Shown here one piece after another: positions 1 through 8,525 of a DNA stretch of 50,001 nucleotides (position 1 is its first letter; each line of letters starts with the position of its first letter). The stretch lies in the NCBI RefSeq assembly GCF_001280005.1, contig NZ_LGDW01000448.1, positions 1-50,001 on the forward strand, written 5' to 3'. Source of the stretch: Streptomyces sp. NRRL WC-3618. Its GTDB lineage: Bacteria; Actinomycetota; Actinomycetes; Streptomycetales; Streptomycetaceae. The notes below the pieces were generated by a model. The model was not told the origin of the DNA and did no database searches. It was given only the letters and a program-made list of their open reading frames with translations. Position numbers and translations under genes: made by a program.

Positions 1-478
1 CCCCCCCCCCGCCCCCCTCGGCCCCGATGCCGCCCGCTGGGCCCTGCTTCATCCCGCCCCGCACGACCGGCCCCGTATCGGCGCCGAGCATCTGGCGCAG
101 CGGGAGAGCAACCCTCTGTTCCGGGTGCGTTACGCCTACGCCCGTACCCGGGCCCTCGGTCGCAACGCCGTCGACCTCGGCTTCACCGCGTACGCCGGTG
201 ACGTCGAGGTCGGCGTACCGGCCGCCCTTCTCGCTTCCCTCGCCGACCACCCCCGCCTTCTCCTCGGTGCCGCCACCCATCGCGCCCCGGACCGGCTCGC
301 CCGGCATCTCGTCACCCTTGCCGATGCCACGCTCGCCTTTGTTCCCACCGTGCTGCCGCTCGGCGACGAGAAACCCTCGGCCGCCCACCGGGCCCGGCTC
401 GCGCTCGTCGAAGCTGCCGGGACGGTGCTGGCCGGCGGCCTGTCCCTGCTCGGTATCGACGCACCCGAACACCTTTGA
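1..478 (+). CDS. nrtL: ArgS-related anticodon-binding protein NrtL (3' part only)
   Basis: Only the C-terminal part is present; the frame is open from base 2 to a TGA at 476-478. The segment QRESNPLFRVRYAYARTRAL matches the DALR anticodon-binding domain of arginyl-tRNA synthetases, in which an asparagine-proline followed by an aromatic YAxAR helix is typical. The helical remainder ends in LLGIDAPEHL. In streptomycetes a stand-alone ArgS-like protein of this kind lies directly upstream of lysA, which is the arrangement here with a 21-bp gap. The catalytic core, if there is one, lies outside the window, so enzymatic activity cannot be judged. The C-run at the window start encodes a Pro/Ala linker. 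Confidence 0.8.
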   Translation, partial: PPPAPLGPDAARWALLHPAPHDRPRIGAEHLAQRESNPLFRVRYAYARTRALGRNAVDLGFTAYAGDVEVGVPAALLASLADHPRLLLGAATHRAPDRLARHLVTLADATLAFVPTVLPLGDEKPSAAHRARLALVEAAGTVLAGGLSLLGIDAPEHL

Positions 479-499
479 CCACTGAGGAAGCCGCACGTC

Positions 500-1891
500 A
501 TGAGCCGTTCCGCACACCCCGCCGGGCCCCGTCACGCCGATGTACTGCCCGAGGGGCACCCCTCCGCTCCGCCCGCCGACCTCAACCACCTGGACCGGAA
601 GGTCTGGGCGTCGACCGTCACCCGTACGCCCGACGGTGTCGTCAGTGTCGGAGGGGTCGAGGTCACCCGGCTCGCAGAGGAGTTCGGGACCCCCGCCTAC
701 CTCCTCGACGAAACCGACTTCCGCGAGCGCGCCCGTGCCTGGCGCACCGCCTTCGGGCCCGACGCCGATGTCTTCTACGCCGGCAAGGCGTTCCTGTCGC
801 GGGCCGTTGTCCGGTGGCTGCACGACGAGGGGCTCAACCTCGATGTCTGCTCAGGCGGGGAACTCACCACCGCCCTTTCCGCCGGAATGCCCGCCGATCG
901 CATCGCGTTCCACGGCAACAACAAGTCCGTCGACGAGATCGAGAGCGCTATTCGCGCCGGTGTCGGGCGGATCGTTCTCGACTCCTTCCAGGAGATCGTG
1001 CGCGTCGCCCACATCGCGCAGTCGCTCGGTAAGCGCCAGCGCGTGCAGATCCGCATCACCGTCGGGGTCGAGGCTCATACGCACGAGTTCATCGCGACCG
1101 CGCACGAGGACCAGAAGTTCGGTATTCCGCTTGCCGGCGGGCAGGCCGCCGAAGCCGTGCGGCGGGCGTTGCAGCTCGACGGGCTCGAGCTCATCGGAAT
1201 TCACTCGCACATCGGGTCGCAGATCTTCGACATGTCGGGCTTCGAGGTCGCCGCGCATCGCGTGGTCGGCCTGCTCAAGGACATTCGTGACGAGCACGGG
1301 GTCGAGCTGCCCGAGATCGACCTCGGGGGAGGGCTCGGTATCGCCTACACCAGCACCGACGATCCCCGCGAGCCTCACGAGATCGCCAAGGCGCTCACCG
1401 AGATCGTCAGCCGTGAGTGCGAGGGCGCGAAGCTGCGCACTCCTCGTATCTCCGTCGAGCCCGGGCGCGCCATCGTCGGGCCGACCGCCTTCACCCTCTA
1501 CGAGGTCGGCACGATCAAGCCCCTCGACGGGCTGCGGACGTACGTGTCTGTCGACGGGGGAATGTCCGACAACATCCGGACCGCGCTGTACGACGCCGAG
1601 TACAGCGTCGCTCTCGTCTCCCGGACCTCCGAGGCCGCGCCCATGCTGGTCCGTGTCGTCGGCAAGCACTGCGAGAGCGGGGACATCGTCGTCAAGGACG
1701 CCTTCCTGCCCGCCGACCTGGCGCCGGGTGACCTCATCGCGGTGCCGGCGACCGGTGCGTACTGCCGGTCCATGGCCAGCAACTACAACCACGCCCTGCG
1801 CCCGCCCGTCGTCGCCGTGCGCGACGGGGAGGCCCGGGTGATTGTCCGGCGAGAGACCGAGGAGGATCTTCTCCGCCTTGACGTGGGATGA
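500..1891 (+). CDS. lysA: Diaminopimelate decarboxylase
   Basis: This cytoplasmic PLP enzyme makes L-lysine from meso-diaminopimelate, the last step of the pathway. The 463-residue product is full length for the family. The PLP lysine is Lys96 in VFYAGKAF; the alanine racemase-like barrel shows HSHIGSQ (235-241) and GGGLGIAY (276-283). The C-terminal domain has VEPGRAIVG (319-327), CESGD (391-395, with the conserved active-site Cys) and GAYCRSMASNYN near 419-430. The ATG at 500 is preceded by GAGGAAG at 484-490, nine bases away. An N-terminal extension of about 35 residues precedes the conserved part. A strong hairpin follows the gene, so hom is probably transcribed at least partly on its own. 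Confidence 0.97.
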   Translation: MSRSAHPAGPRHADVLPEGHPSAPPADLNHLDRKVWASTVTRTPDGVVSVGGVEVTRLAEEFGTPAYLLDETDFRERARAWRTAFGPDADVFYAGKAFLSRAVVRWLHDEGLNLDVCSGGELTTALSAGMPADRIAFHGNNKSVDEIESAIRAGVGRIVLDSFQEIVRVAHIAQSLGKRQRVQIRITVGVEAHTHEFIATAHEDQKFGIPLAGGQAAEAVRRALQLDGLELIGIHSHIGSQIFDMSGFEVAAHRVVGLLKDIRDEHGVELPEIDLGGGLGIAYTSTDDPREPHEIAKALTEIVSRECEGAKLRTPRISVEPGRAIVGPTAFTLYEVGTIKPLDGLRTYVSVDGGMSDNIRTALYDAEYSVALVSRTSEAAPMLVRVVGKHCESGDIVVKDAFLPADLAPGDLIAVPATGAYCRSMASNYNHALRPPVVAVRDGEARVIVRRETEEDLLRLDVG

Positions 1892-1907
1892 CGGCGGAAT
1901 CCTGAAA

Positions 1908-1938
1908 GGCGGCGGAAGATCTCCTGTCTTCCGCCGCC
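1908..1938 (+). terminator. Hairpin terminator after lysA
   Basis: A perfect 12-bp stem (1908-1919 with 1927-1938, arm GGCGGCGGAAGA) closes a 7-nt loop 17 bases after the lysA stop. There is no T-run, which is common for terminators in high-GC actinomycetes. Confidence 0.7.
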
Positions 1939-2039
1939 CGGAAAACGAAATAAACATCTCACGATCCGGACGATGGGTAGAAACTTCAGTCCGGTGAGTG
2001 AGACTTGTCGAATCCAGACGTATGAGGAAACGAGGTCGG

Positions 2040-3332
2040 ATGATGCGTACGCGTCCGCTGAAGGTGGCGCTGCTGGGCTGCGGGGTTGTCGGCTCAGAGG
2101 TGGCGCGCATCATGACGACGCACGCCGACGACCTCGCCGCCAGGATCGGCGCTCCCGTCGAGCTCGCCGGGGTCGCCGTGCGGCGGCCCTCCAAGGTGCG
2201 TGACGGCATCGACCCCGCCCTCGTCACCACGGACGCCACCGCCCTCGTCAAACGCGGCGACATCGACGTGGTCGTCGAGGTCATCGGCGGTATCGAGCCG
2301 GCGCGTTCCCTCATCACCGCCGCCTTCGAGCACGGGGCGTCCGTCGTCTCCGCCAACAAGGCGCTCCTCGCCCAGGACGGCGCCGCCCTGCACGCCGCCG
2401 CCGAGGAGCACGACGCGGACCTCTACTACGAGGCCGCCGTCGCCGGCGCCATCCCGCTGATCCGGCCGCTGCGCGAGTCCCTCGCCGGCGACAAGGTGAA
2501 CCGCGTGCTCGGGATCGTGAACGGCACCACCAACTTCATCCTCGACAAGATGGACTCCACCGGCGCCGGGTATCAGGAGGCCCTCGACGAGGCCACCGCC
2601 CTGGGGTACGCCGAGGCCGACCCCACCGCCGACGTCGAGGCGTTCGACGCCGCCGCCAAGGCCGCCATCCTCGCCGGAATCGCCTTCCACACGCGCGTGC
2701 GTCTCGACGACGTCTACCGCGAGGGCATGACCGAGGTCACCGCCTCCGACTTCGCCTCCGCCAGGAACATGGGCTGCACCATCAAGCTGCTCGCCATCTG
2801 CGAGCGGGCCGAGGACGGGCAGTCCGTCACCGCGCGTGTGCATCCGGCCATGATTCCGCTGACGCACCCGCTCGCCTCCGTGCGCGGCGCCTACAACGCC
2901 GTGTTCGTCGAGTCCGACGCCTCCGGTCAGCTGATGTTCTACGGGCCCGGAGCGGGCGGTGCGCCGACGGCCTCCGCCGTGCTCGGTGACCTCGTCGCCG
3001 TATGCCGCAACCGGCTCAGCGGGACGACCGGTCCCGGCGAGTCCGCGTATGCCGCACTGCCCGTTTCGGGCATGGGTGATGTGGTCACTCGCTATCACAT
3101 CAGCCTCGACGTCGCCGACAAACCGGGCGTTCTCGCCCAGGTGGCCACCGTGTTCGCCGAGCACGGCGTATCCATCGATACGGTTCGGCAGACGGGCAAG
3201 GACGGCGAAGCCTCCCTTGTCGTCGTCACCCATCGTGCGTCCGACGCCGCCCTGGGCGGAACCGTCGAGGCGTTGCGCAAGCTCGACACCGTGCGGGGTG
3301 TCGCAAGCATCATGCGGGTTGAAGGAGAGTAA
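2040..3332 (+). CDS. hom: Homoserine dehydrogenase
   Basis: The enzyme reduces aspartate semialdehyde to homoserine with NAD(P)H, the entry to threonine and methionine. The N-terminal Rossmann motif is VALLGCGVVGSEVA. The catalytic domain contains YEAAVAGAIPLI and GIVNGTTNFILDKM. A C-terminal ACT domain (about 350-430, HISLDVADKPGVLAQVATVF) is the usual site of threonine feedback. I chose ATG 2040 (ATG 2043 is equivalent) because GAGGAAACGAGG at 2024-2035 is a good ribosome site. The frame is open from GTG 1998, but the extra residues would be basic and unlike the family. The product is 430 residues. thrC starts six bases after the TAA. Confidence 0.96.
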   Translation: MMRTRPLKVALLGCGVVGSEVARIMTTHADDLAARIGAPVELAGVAVRRPSKVRDGIDPALVTTDATALVKRGDIDVVVEVIGGIEPARSLITAAFEHGASVVSANKALLAQDGAALHAAAEEHDADLYYEAAVAGAIPLIRPLRESLAGDKVNRVLGIVNGTTNFILDKMDSTGAGYQEALDEATALGYAEADPTADVEAFDAAAKAAILAGIAFHTRVRLDDVYREGMTEVTASDFASARNMGCTIKLLAICERAEDGQSVTARVHPAMIPLTHPLASVRGAYNAVFVESDASGQLMFYGPGAGGAPTASAVLGDLVAVCRNRLSGTTGPGESAYAALPVSGMGDVVTRYHISLDVADKPGVLAQVATVFAEHGVSIDTVRQTGKDGEASLVVVTHRASDAALGGTVEALRKLDTVRGVASIMRVEGE

Positions 3333-3338
3333 CCAGCA

Positions 3339-4397
3339 ATGACCCACCAGTGGCGCGGAATCATCGAGGAGTACCGGGACCGGCTGCCCGTCTCCGACAG
3401 CACGCCGGTCGTGACGCTCCGCGAGGGCGGCACGCCCCTCGTCCCCGCGCAGGTGCTCTCCGAGCGCACGGGCTGCGAGGTCCACCTCAAGGTGGAGGGC
3501 GCCAACCCGACCGGATCCTTCAAGGACCGCGGAATGACCATGGCCATCACCCGGGCCAAGGAGGAGGGCGCGAAGGCGGTCATCTGTGCCTCCACGGGCA
3601 ACACGTCCGCCTCCGCCGCCGCGTACGCCGTGCGCGCGGGTATGGTCTCGGCCGTTCTCGTGCCGCAGGGCAAGATCGCCCTCGGCAAGATGGGACAGGC
3701 GCTGGTCCACGGCGCCAAGATCCTCCAGGTCGACGGCAACTTCGACGACTGTCTCACCCTCGCCCGCTCGCTGAGCGACAACTACCCTGTGGCGCTGGTG
3801 AATTCGGTCAACCCGGTGCGCATCGAGGGACAGAAGACGGCCGCCTTCGAGATCGTCGACATGCTCGGCGACGCGCCCGACATCCACGTCCTGCCGGTCG
3901 GCAACGCGGGCAACATCACCGCGTACTGGAAGGGCTACACCGAGTACGCCGCCGACGGCATCGCCCGGCGCACCCCGCGCATGTGGGGGTTCCAGGCGGC
4001 CGGCAGTGCCCCCATCGTGCGCGGCGAGATCGTCAAGGACCCCTCGACGCTCGCCACCGCGATCCGGATCGGCAACCCGGCCTCCTGGAAGCAGGCGCTG
4101 GCCGCGCGCGACGACTCGGGCGGCCTCATCGACGAGGTGACGGACCGTGAGATCCTGCGCGCCTACCGGCTGTTGGCCGCTCAGGAGGGTGTTTTCGTCG
4201 AGCCGGCGTCCGCCGCGTCCGTCGCCGGTCTGCTGAAGCTGGCCGAGCAGGGCAAGGTCGATCCGGGCCAGACCATCGTCTGCACGGTCACCGGCAACGG
4301 CCTGAAGGACCCGGGCTGGGCCACTGAGGGCGCACCGAAGCCGGTCGTCGTCCCCGTGGACGCCGCGACCGCCGCCGAGCGACTCGGACTCGCGTAG
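3339..4397 (+). CDS. thrC: Threonine synthase
   Basis: This PLP enzyme converts O-phosphohomoserine to L-threonine. Its 352 residues fit the short threonine synthase class. The PLP lysine is Lys62 in [11 protein letters not shown], followed by the phosphate-binding [31 protein letters not shown] and [11 protein letters not shown] are further family motifs. The ribosome site AAGGAGAG (3322-3329) lies inside the end of hom and the genes are six bases apart, so the two are an operon and probably coupled. thrB follows after a 299-bp gap that may carry its own promoter. Confidence 0.97.
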   Translation: MTHQWRGIIEEYRDRLPVSDSTPVVTLREGGTPLVPAQVLSERTGCEVHLKVEGANPTGSFKDRGMTMAITRAKEEGAKAVICASTGNTSASAAAYAVRAGMVSAVLVPQGKIALGKMGQALVHGAKILQVDGNFDDCLTLARSLSDNYPVALVNSVNPVRIEGQKTAAFEIVDMLGDAPDIHVLPVGNAGNITAYWKGYTEYAADGIARRTPRMWGFQAAGSAPIVRGEIVKDPSTLATAIRIGNPASWKQALAARDDSGGLIDEVTDREILRAYRLLAAQEGVFVEPASAASVAGLLKLAEQGKVDPGQTIVCTVTGNGLKDPGWATEGAPKPVVVPVDAATAAERLGLA

Positions 4398-4696
4398 ACC
4401 GGGTACTGAGCACCCGAACCGGGGTACTCCCCACCCACTCCCTACGACGGGTGCACAGGGGGCTTACGACACGCATCGTGCGCCTCCTGTGCGCCCTATG
4501 TCGCCACAGAACCTTCCTTCGATAAGCTGTGGGGAACCCGCTCGCCGCATATGCCCCCGCATATGGCACGGCGCCGCGTTGCCTCAGCGGCCTGAGCGTC
4601 CCCCCGTAGGACCTCAGCCGTTTTCAGTGTCGTGTCGAATGTCGTCCTTCATCGAATGTCTTCGACGAATCGCAGCTCAAGGAGAGTCATCGAGCG
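4398..4696. other. thrC-thrB intergenic region
   Basis: This 299-bp gap has no convincing gene. It holds an imperfect hairpin (about 4451-4482, arms starting GCACAGG and ending CCTGTGC), two copies of CCGCATATG near 4546-4568, and a 9-bp direct repeat TCGAATGTC at 4635-4643 and 4652-4660, 17 bp apart, just upstream of the thrB ribosome site. The third-position GC bias seen in the flanking genes is absent, and A/T content is higher, as expected of a promoter/leader region. I cannot place a confident -10/-35 pair. Confidence 0.4.
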
Positions 4697-5626
4697 ATGG
4701 CCGGTCCAGCGTTCCGAGCCGCCGCCGTCCGGGTGCGCGTCCCCGCCACCAGCGCCAATCTCGGTCCGGGCTTCGACGCCCTGGGCCTGTCGCTGGGGTT
4801 GTACGACGACGTAGTTGTCCGGGTGGCCGACTCCGGGTTGCACATCGACATCGCGGGCGAGGGCAGCGAGACCCTCCCGCGCGACGAGAACCACCTCCTC
4901 GTACGGTCCCTGCGCACCGCCTTCGACCTGATGGGCGGGCAGCCGCGCGGCCTCGAGATCGTGTGCGCCAACCGCATTCCGCACGGGCGGGGACTCGGGT
5001 CCTCGTCGGCCGCCATCTGCGCCGGCATCGTCGCCGCGCGGGCCGTCACCATAGGCGGCGACAGCCGTCTCGACGACGAGGCGCTGCTCGAACTGGCCAC
5101 CGAGATCGAGGGCCACCCCGACAATGTCGCCGCCTGTCTGCTCGGCGGGTTCACGCTTTCCTGGATGGAGTCCGGCGCCGCCCGGGCGATCAGGATGGAG
5201 CCCGCCCGTTCCGTCGTTCCGGTGGTTTTCGTCCCCGGAAGGCCGGTGCTCACCGAGACGGCGCGTGGGCTCCTGCCGCGCACTGTCCCGCACGTCGACG
5301 CCGCGACCAACGCGGGGCGCGCCGCACTGCTCGTGGAGGCCCTGACCAGGCGTCCCGAGCTGCTGCTGCCGGCCACCGAGGACCGGCTGCACCAGGAGTA
5401 CCGCGCCCCCGCCATGCCGGAGAGCACGGCGCTGGTGGAGCGGCTGCGGGCCGACGGCATCCCCGCGGTGATCTCCGGCGCCGGGCCCACGGTCCTCGCG
5501 CTGGCCGACGAGGCGACGGCCGACAAGGTGTCCCGGCTGGCGGGCGAGGGCTGGGCCGCCAACCGGCTCGGCCTCGACGCCAGGGGGGCGAGTGTGCTGC
5601 CGCTCGCGGCGCCCGGAGAGAGCTAG
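4697..5626 (+). CDS. thrB: Homoserine kinase
   Basis: The enzyme phosphorylates homoserine with ATP to give the substrate of ThrC. It is a GHMP-family kinase: VRVPATSANLGPGFDALGL at the N-terminus, the ATP loop PHGRGLGSSSAA at about 95-106, and the C-terminal glycine motif AVISGAGPTVLAL. The ATG at 4697 follows AAGGAGAG (4679-4686) by ten bases. The 309-residue length is normal. The TAG stop (5624-5626) overlaps the left arm of a large inverted repeat by two bases, so the insertion probably set the present C-terminus, which ends in APGES. Confidence 0.95.
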   Translation: MAGPAFRAAAVRVRVPATSANLGPGFDALGLSLGLYDDVVVRVADSGLHIDIAGEGSETLPRDENHLLVRSLRTAFDLMGGQPRGLEIVCANRIPHGRGLGSSSAAICAGIVAARAVTIGGDSRLDDEALLELATEIEGHPDNVAACLLGGFTLSWMESGAARAIRMEPARSVVPVVFVPGRPVLTETARGLLPRTVPHVDAATNAGRAALLVEALTRRPELLLPATEDRLHQEYRAPAMPESTALVERLRADGIPAVISGAGPTVLALADEATADKVSRLAGEGWAANRLGLDARGASVLPLAAPGES

Positions 5627-5789
5627 TGCCGGGGCAGGCAACGTTCGCCCCGTCGCGACGCCCGGCACGCCCGCTCGCCGCACCGGCCGAAAGCCCAAGT
5701 ACGTCCAGTACGAGGGCTTCCGGCCGGCACGCCGAGCGGACGCACCGGACGCCGCTCCTCGAGGGGCGAACGTTGCCTGCCCCGGCACT
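5625..5789. repeat. 165-bp near-palindromic element
   Basis: Outer arms of 27 bp (5625-5651 and 5763-5789) are perfect inverted copies, starting AGTGCCGGGGCAGGCAACG on the plus strand. The interior continues as an imperfect inverted repeat (for example CACCGGCCGAAAGCCC against GGGCTTCCGGCCGGC) to a GTAC-GTCCA-GTAC tip near 5700-5713. No transposase is encoded. It resembles a MITE-like or REP-like chromosomal element and could also act as a terminator after thrB. Short ORFs across it are artefacts of the repeat. Confidence 0.85.
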
Positions 5790-6255
5790 GGGCGACGACA
5801 TCAACGGGGCGAGGCCAAACGCTGTGACATGCGGCGCTGTGACTTTCAACTACATACGGTTGCCGGATTTGGAGAGGGGGAATGTTTGTTGGATCCGGTA
5901 GTGTTAACCTCAAGTCTGCACCCGACCCCACCATGGCGAGGTGCTTTGTGTCCCCGTCCGGGACAGACATTCTTCCGGGAGCCTCCCAAGCCACTCTGTG
6001 TTTCATGCGGCGATCCATTTGTCGTGTGCAGGCGCTGAGCGGCATTCAGGGCACGCTCCGGAACCGGTGTGACCAAGCCGCCTGACACGGACATTCAGTG
6101 TCATGGCTTTGGGAAGCGCCATCACCAGAAACCTCTTCCGCCACTTTCGGCGGACCACCGCCCCGGCACGGTCCACTCATGAAGGACCGAAGTCGGACAG
6201 CACAACCGGTCGCCGTGCCAGACAGGCCGACGTCCGCTCCAGGGAAGGACCCTTC
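5790..6255 (+). promoter_or_regulatory. rho promoter and long leader
   Basis: No clearly coding sequence is seen in these 466 bp, which are A/T-richer than neighbouring genes. A -10-like TAGTGT lies at 5899-5904 without a convincing -35. A 67-codon ORF at 5882-6085 has an SD-like GGAGAGGGGG just before its ATG but lacks streptomycete codon bias. Two small hairpins occur at 6084-6102 (GACAC/GTGTC) and 6137-6154 (TCCGCC/GGCGGA). A long untranslated leader would suit Rho autoregulation, as known for E. coli rho; that is inference here. Confidence 0.4.
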
Positions 6256-8367
6256 GTGAGCGACACCACCGATCTGATGGGCGCACGTGTCGAGGAGACC
6301 GCTGCCGCGCCCTCCACGGACGCCTCCGCGCCTGCCACGGGTGCCGGCTCCCGGCGGCGCCGCGGTACCGGCCTCGACGGCATGGTGCTGGCCGAGCTGC
6401 AGCAGGTCGCATCCGGCCTCGGCATCAAGGGCACTGCGCGGATGCGCAAGAGCCAGCTGATCGAGGTCATCAAGGAGGCGCAGGCCGGGGGAGGAACCCC
6501 CAAGGCCGCGTCCGCCGCCCCCGCCGGGGAGGCCGCCGAGACCAAGCCCCGGCGCCGCGCCACCTCCAAGGCCCGTACGGGTGAGGACACCGCGCCCGCC
6601 GCCGAGAAGAAGGCTGCCGTACAGGTCGCCGAGGCGCCCGCCGAGAAGGCCGTGGCCCAGCAGCAGATCGAGATCCCCGGTCAGCCCGCTGGCGGCCCCT
6701 CCCGCGCGAGCGAAGCCGAGCGTGGGGGAGACGACGCCCCGGCCGAGCGCCGCCGGCGCCGCGCCACCGCCGAGGCCGGCGCCCCGGAGACGATTGCCGC
6801 CGAGGCGAAGAGCGAGCCGAAGGCCGAGGCGTCGGTCGCGCAGACGCAGACCGACACCGGTGACGCGGACGGCCGCCAGGGCCGCCGGGACCGCCGGGAG
6901 CGCAGCGACCGCGGCCGGGACCGCGACCGCCGGGGCAACAAGACCGACGAGCAGCAGGGCGGCACCCCGCAGCGCGGCCCCCAGCAGGGCCAGCAGCAGG
7001 GCGGCGGCCGACAGGACCGCCAGGACCGTCCCGAGCGCCAGGACCGTCAGGACCGCCAGCAGCGGGACACCGGTCCGCGCGACAACGCGCCGCGGGACAA
7101 CGGGCCGCAGGATGACGACGACTTCGACGGCGGACGCCGTGGCCGTCGCGGGCGCTACCGGGACCGCCGTGGCCGTCGCGGGCGCGAGGAGTTCGGCCCG
7201 AACGAGCCGCAGGTCGCCGACGACGACGTCCTCATCCCCGTCGCGGGCATCCTGGACATCCTCGACAACTACGCCTTCATCCGTACGTCGGGCTACCTGC
7301 CGGGCCCCAACGACGTGTACGTCTCCCTCGCCCAGGTCCGCAAGAACGGCCTGCGCAAGGGTGACCACGTCACCGGCGCGGTCCGTCAGCCGAAGGACGG
7401 CGAGCGCCGCGAGAAGTTCAACGCGCTGGTCCGTCTGGACTCGACCAACGGCATGGCCCCCGACTCCGGCCGCGGGCGCCCCGAGTTCAACAAGCTGACC
7501 CCGCTCTACCCGCAGGACCGCCTCCGTCTGGAGACGGACCCGGGCGTCCTCACCACCCGCATCATCGACCTCGTCGCGCCGATCGGTAAGGGTCAGCGCG
7601 GCTTGATCGTGGCCCCGCCGAAGACCGGCAAGACCATGATCATGCAGGCGATCGCCAACGCGATCACGCACAACAACCCCGAGTGCCACCTGATGGTCGT
7701 CCTGGTCGACGAGCGTCCGGAAGAGGTCACCGACATGCAGCGGTCGGTGAAGGGCGAGGTCATCTCCTCGACCTTCGACCGCCCGGCCGAGGACCACACC
7801 ACGGTCGCCGAGCTGGCCATCGAGCGCGCCAAGCGCCTGGTGGAACTGGGTCACGACGTCGTCGTACTCCTGGACTCGATCACGCGTCTGGGCCGTGCGT
7901 ACAACCTCGCCGCCCCGGCCTCCGGCCGCATCCTGTCCGGTGGTGTCGACTCGACCGCCCTGTACCCGCCGAAGCGCTTCTTCGGTGCGGCCCGCAACAT
8001 CGAGGACGGCGGCTCGCTGACCATCCTCGCCACCGCGCTGGTGGACACCGGGTCCCGCATGGACGAGGTCATCTTCGAGGAGTTCAAGGGCACCGGCAAC
8101 GCCGAGCTCAAGCTCGACCGCAAGCTCGCGGACAAGCGCATCTTCCCGGCGGTGGACGTCGACGCGTCCGGTACCCGTAAGGAAGAGATCCTGCTCGGCA
8201 GCGACGAGCTCGCCGTCACCTGGAAGCTGCGCCGGGTGCTGCACGCGCTCGACCAGCAGCAGGCGATCGAGCTGCTCCTCGACAAAATGAAGCAGACGAA
8301 GTCGAACGCCGAGTTCCTGCTCCAGATCCAGAAGACGACGCCGGGCAACAACAGCAACAACGACTGA
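6256..8367 (+). CDS. rho: Transcription termination factor Rho
   Basis: This hexameric RNA helicase ends transcription at C-rich sites. I start it at GTG 6256 because AGGGAAGGA (6241-6249) sits six bases upstream; the frame is open further upstream without support. The product is 703 residues. In order: a Rho_N domain (about 40-77), a low-complexity insert of about 240 residues rich in Arg, Gln, Asp and Gly (about 80-320), a cold-shock RNA-binding domain (about 325-380), and the ATPase with P-loop APPKTGKT (453-460), [11 protein letters not shown] and the Walker B-containing [15 protein letters not shown]. The conserved [19 protein letters not shown] and GTGN follow. Large inserts are typical of actinobacterial Rho. 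Confidence 0.97.
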   Translation: MSDTTDLMGARVEETAAAPSTDASAPATGAGSRRRRGTGLDGMVLAELQQVASGLGIKGTARMRKSQLIEVIKEAQAGGGTPKAASAAPAGEAAETKPRRRATSKARTGEDTAPAAEKKAAVQVAEAPAEKAVAQQQIEIPGQPAGGPSRASEAERGGDDAPAERRRRRATAEAGAPETIAAEAKSEPKAEASVAQTQTDTGDADGRQGRRDRRERSDRGRDRDRRGNKTDEQQGGTPQRGPQQGQQQGGGRQDRQDRPERQDRQDRQQRDTGPRDNAPRDNGPQDDDDFDGGRRGRRGRYRDRRGRRGREEFGPNEPQVADDDVLIPVAGILDILDNYAFIRTSGYLPGPNDVYVSLAQVRKNGLRKGDHVTGAVRQPKDGERREKFNALVRLDSTNGMAPDSGRGRPEFNKLTPLYPQDRLRLETDPGVLTTRIIDLVAPIGKGQRGLIVAPPKTGKTMIMQAIANAITHNNPECHLMVVLVDERPEEVTDMQRSVKGEVISSTFDRPAEDHTTVAELAIERAKRLVELGHDVVVLLDSITRLGRAYNLAAPASGRILSGGVDSTALYPPKRFFGAARNIEDGGSLTILATALVDTGSRMDEVIFEEFKGTGNAELKLDRKLADKRIFPAVDVDASGTRKEEILLGSDELAVTWKLRRVLHALDQQQAIELLLDKMKQTKSNAEFLLQIQKTTPGNNSNND

Positions 8368-8369
8368 CG

Positions 8370-8399
8370 GTCGACAGACGTCGACAGGCGTCGACAGAC
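8370..8399. repeat. Three tandem copies of a 10-bp unit
   Basis: GTCGACAGAC, GTCGACAGGC and GTCGACAGAC run head to tail directly after the rho stop codon. Each contains a SalI-type GTCGAC palindrome. Three copies are too few for a CRISPR; replication slippage is the simplest origin. Confidence 0.8.
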
Positions 8400-8402
8400 A
8401 GT

Positions 8403-8443
8403 CCGCAAAGGGCCATCCCCGGTCAGGGGGTGGCCCTTTGCGG
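8403..8443 (+). terminator. Terminator after rho
   Basis: A perfect 13-bp stem (8403-8415 with 8431-8443, CCGCAAAGGGCCA) is extended by a CCCC/GGGG inner pairing around a GGTCA loop. It has no T-run. Confidence 0.75.
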
Positions 8444-8525
8444 TGATTGGGGCAAGTGTACGATCGCGCTCTTCGGGCTGATTCCTACGGTGTGCCCGAA
8501 CTGACAATCCCTAGGGGGGACTTGA

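Noticed and set aside
1..20. Poly-C tract at the window edge as an assembly fault
   Set aside because: It stays in frame as a Pro/Ala-coding linker of NrtL, common in such linkers.
4489..5901. A 470-codon frame across thrB
   Set aside because: It overlaps a clear homoserine kinase in another frame and is Arg/Pro/Gly-rich nonsense; its tail reads through the palindrome.
5592..6038. ORFs spanning the 165-bp palindrome, on both strands
   Set aside because: They are produced by the inverted repeat, share its symmetry and lack ribosome sites.
5882..6085. 67-codon ORF in the rho leader as a firm gene
   Set aside because: It has an SD-like sequence but its codon use is unlike streptomycete genes and it overlaps the probable promoter; mentioned only as a leader possibility.
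8370..8399. Possible CRISPR-like repeat
   Set aside because: Only three contiguous 10-bp units with no spacers.
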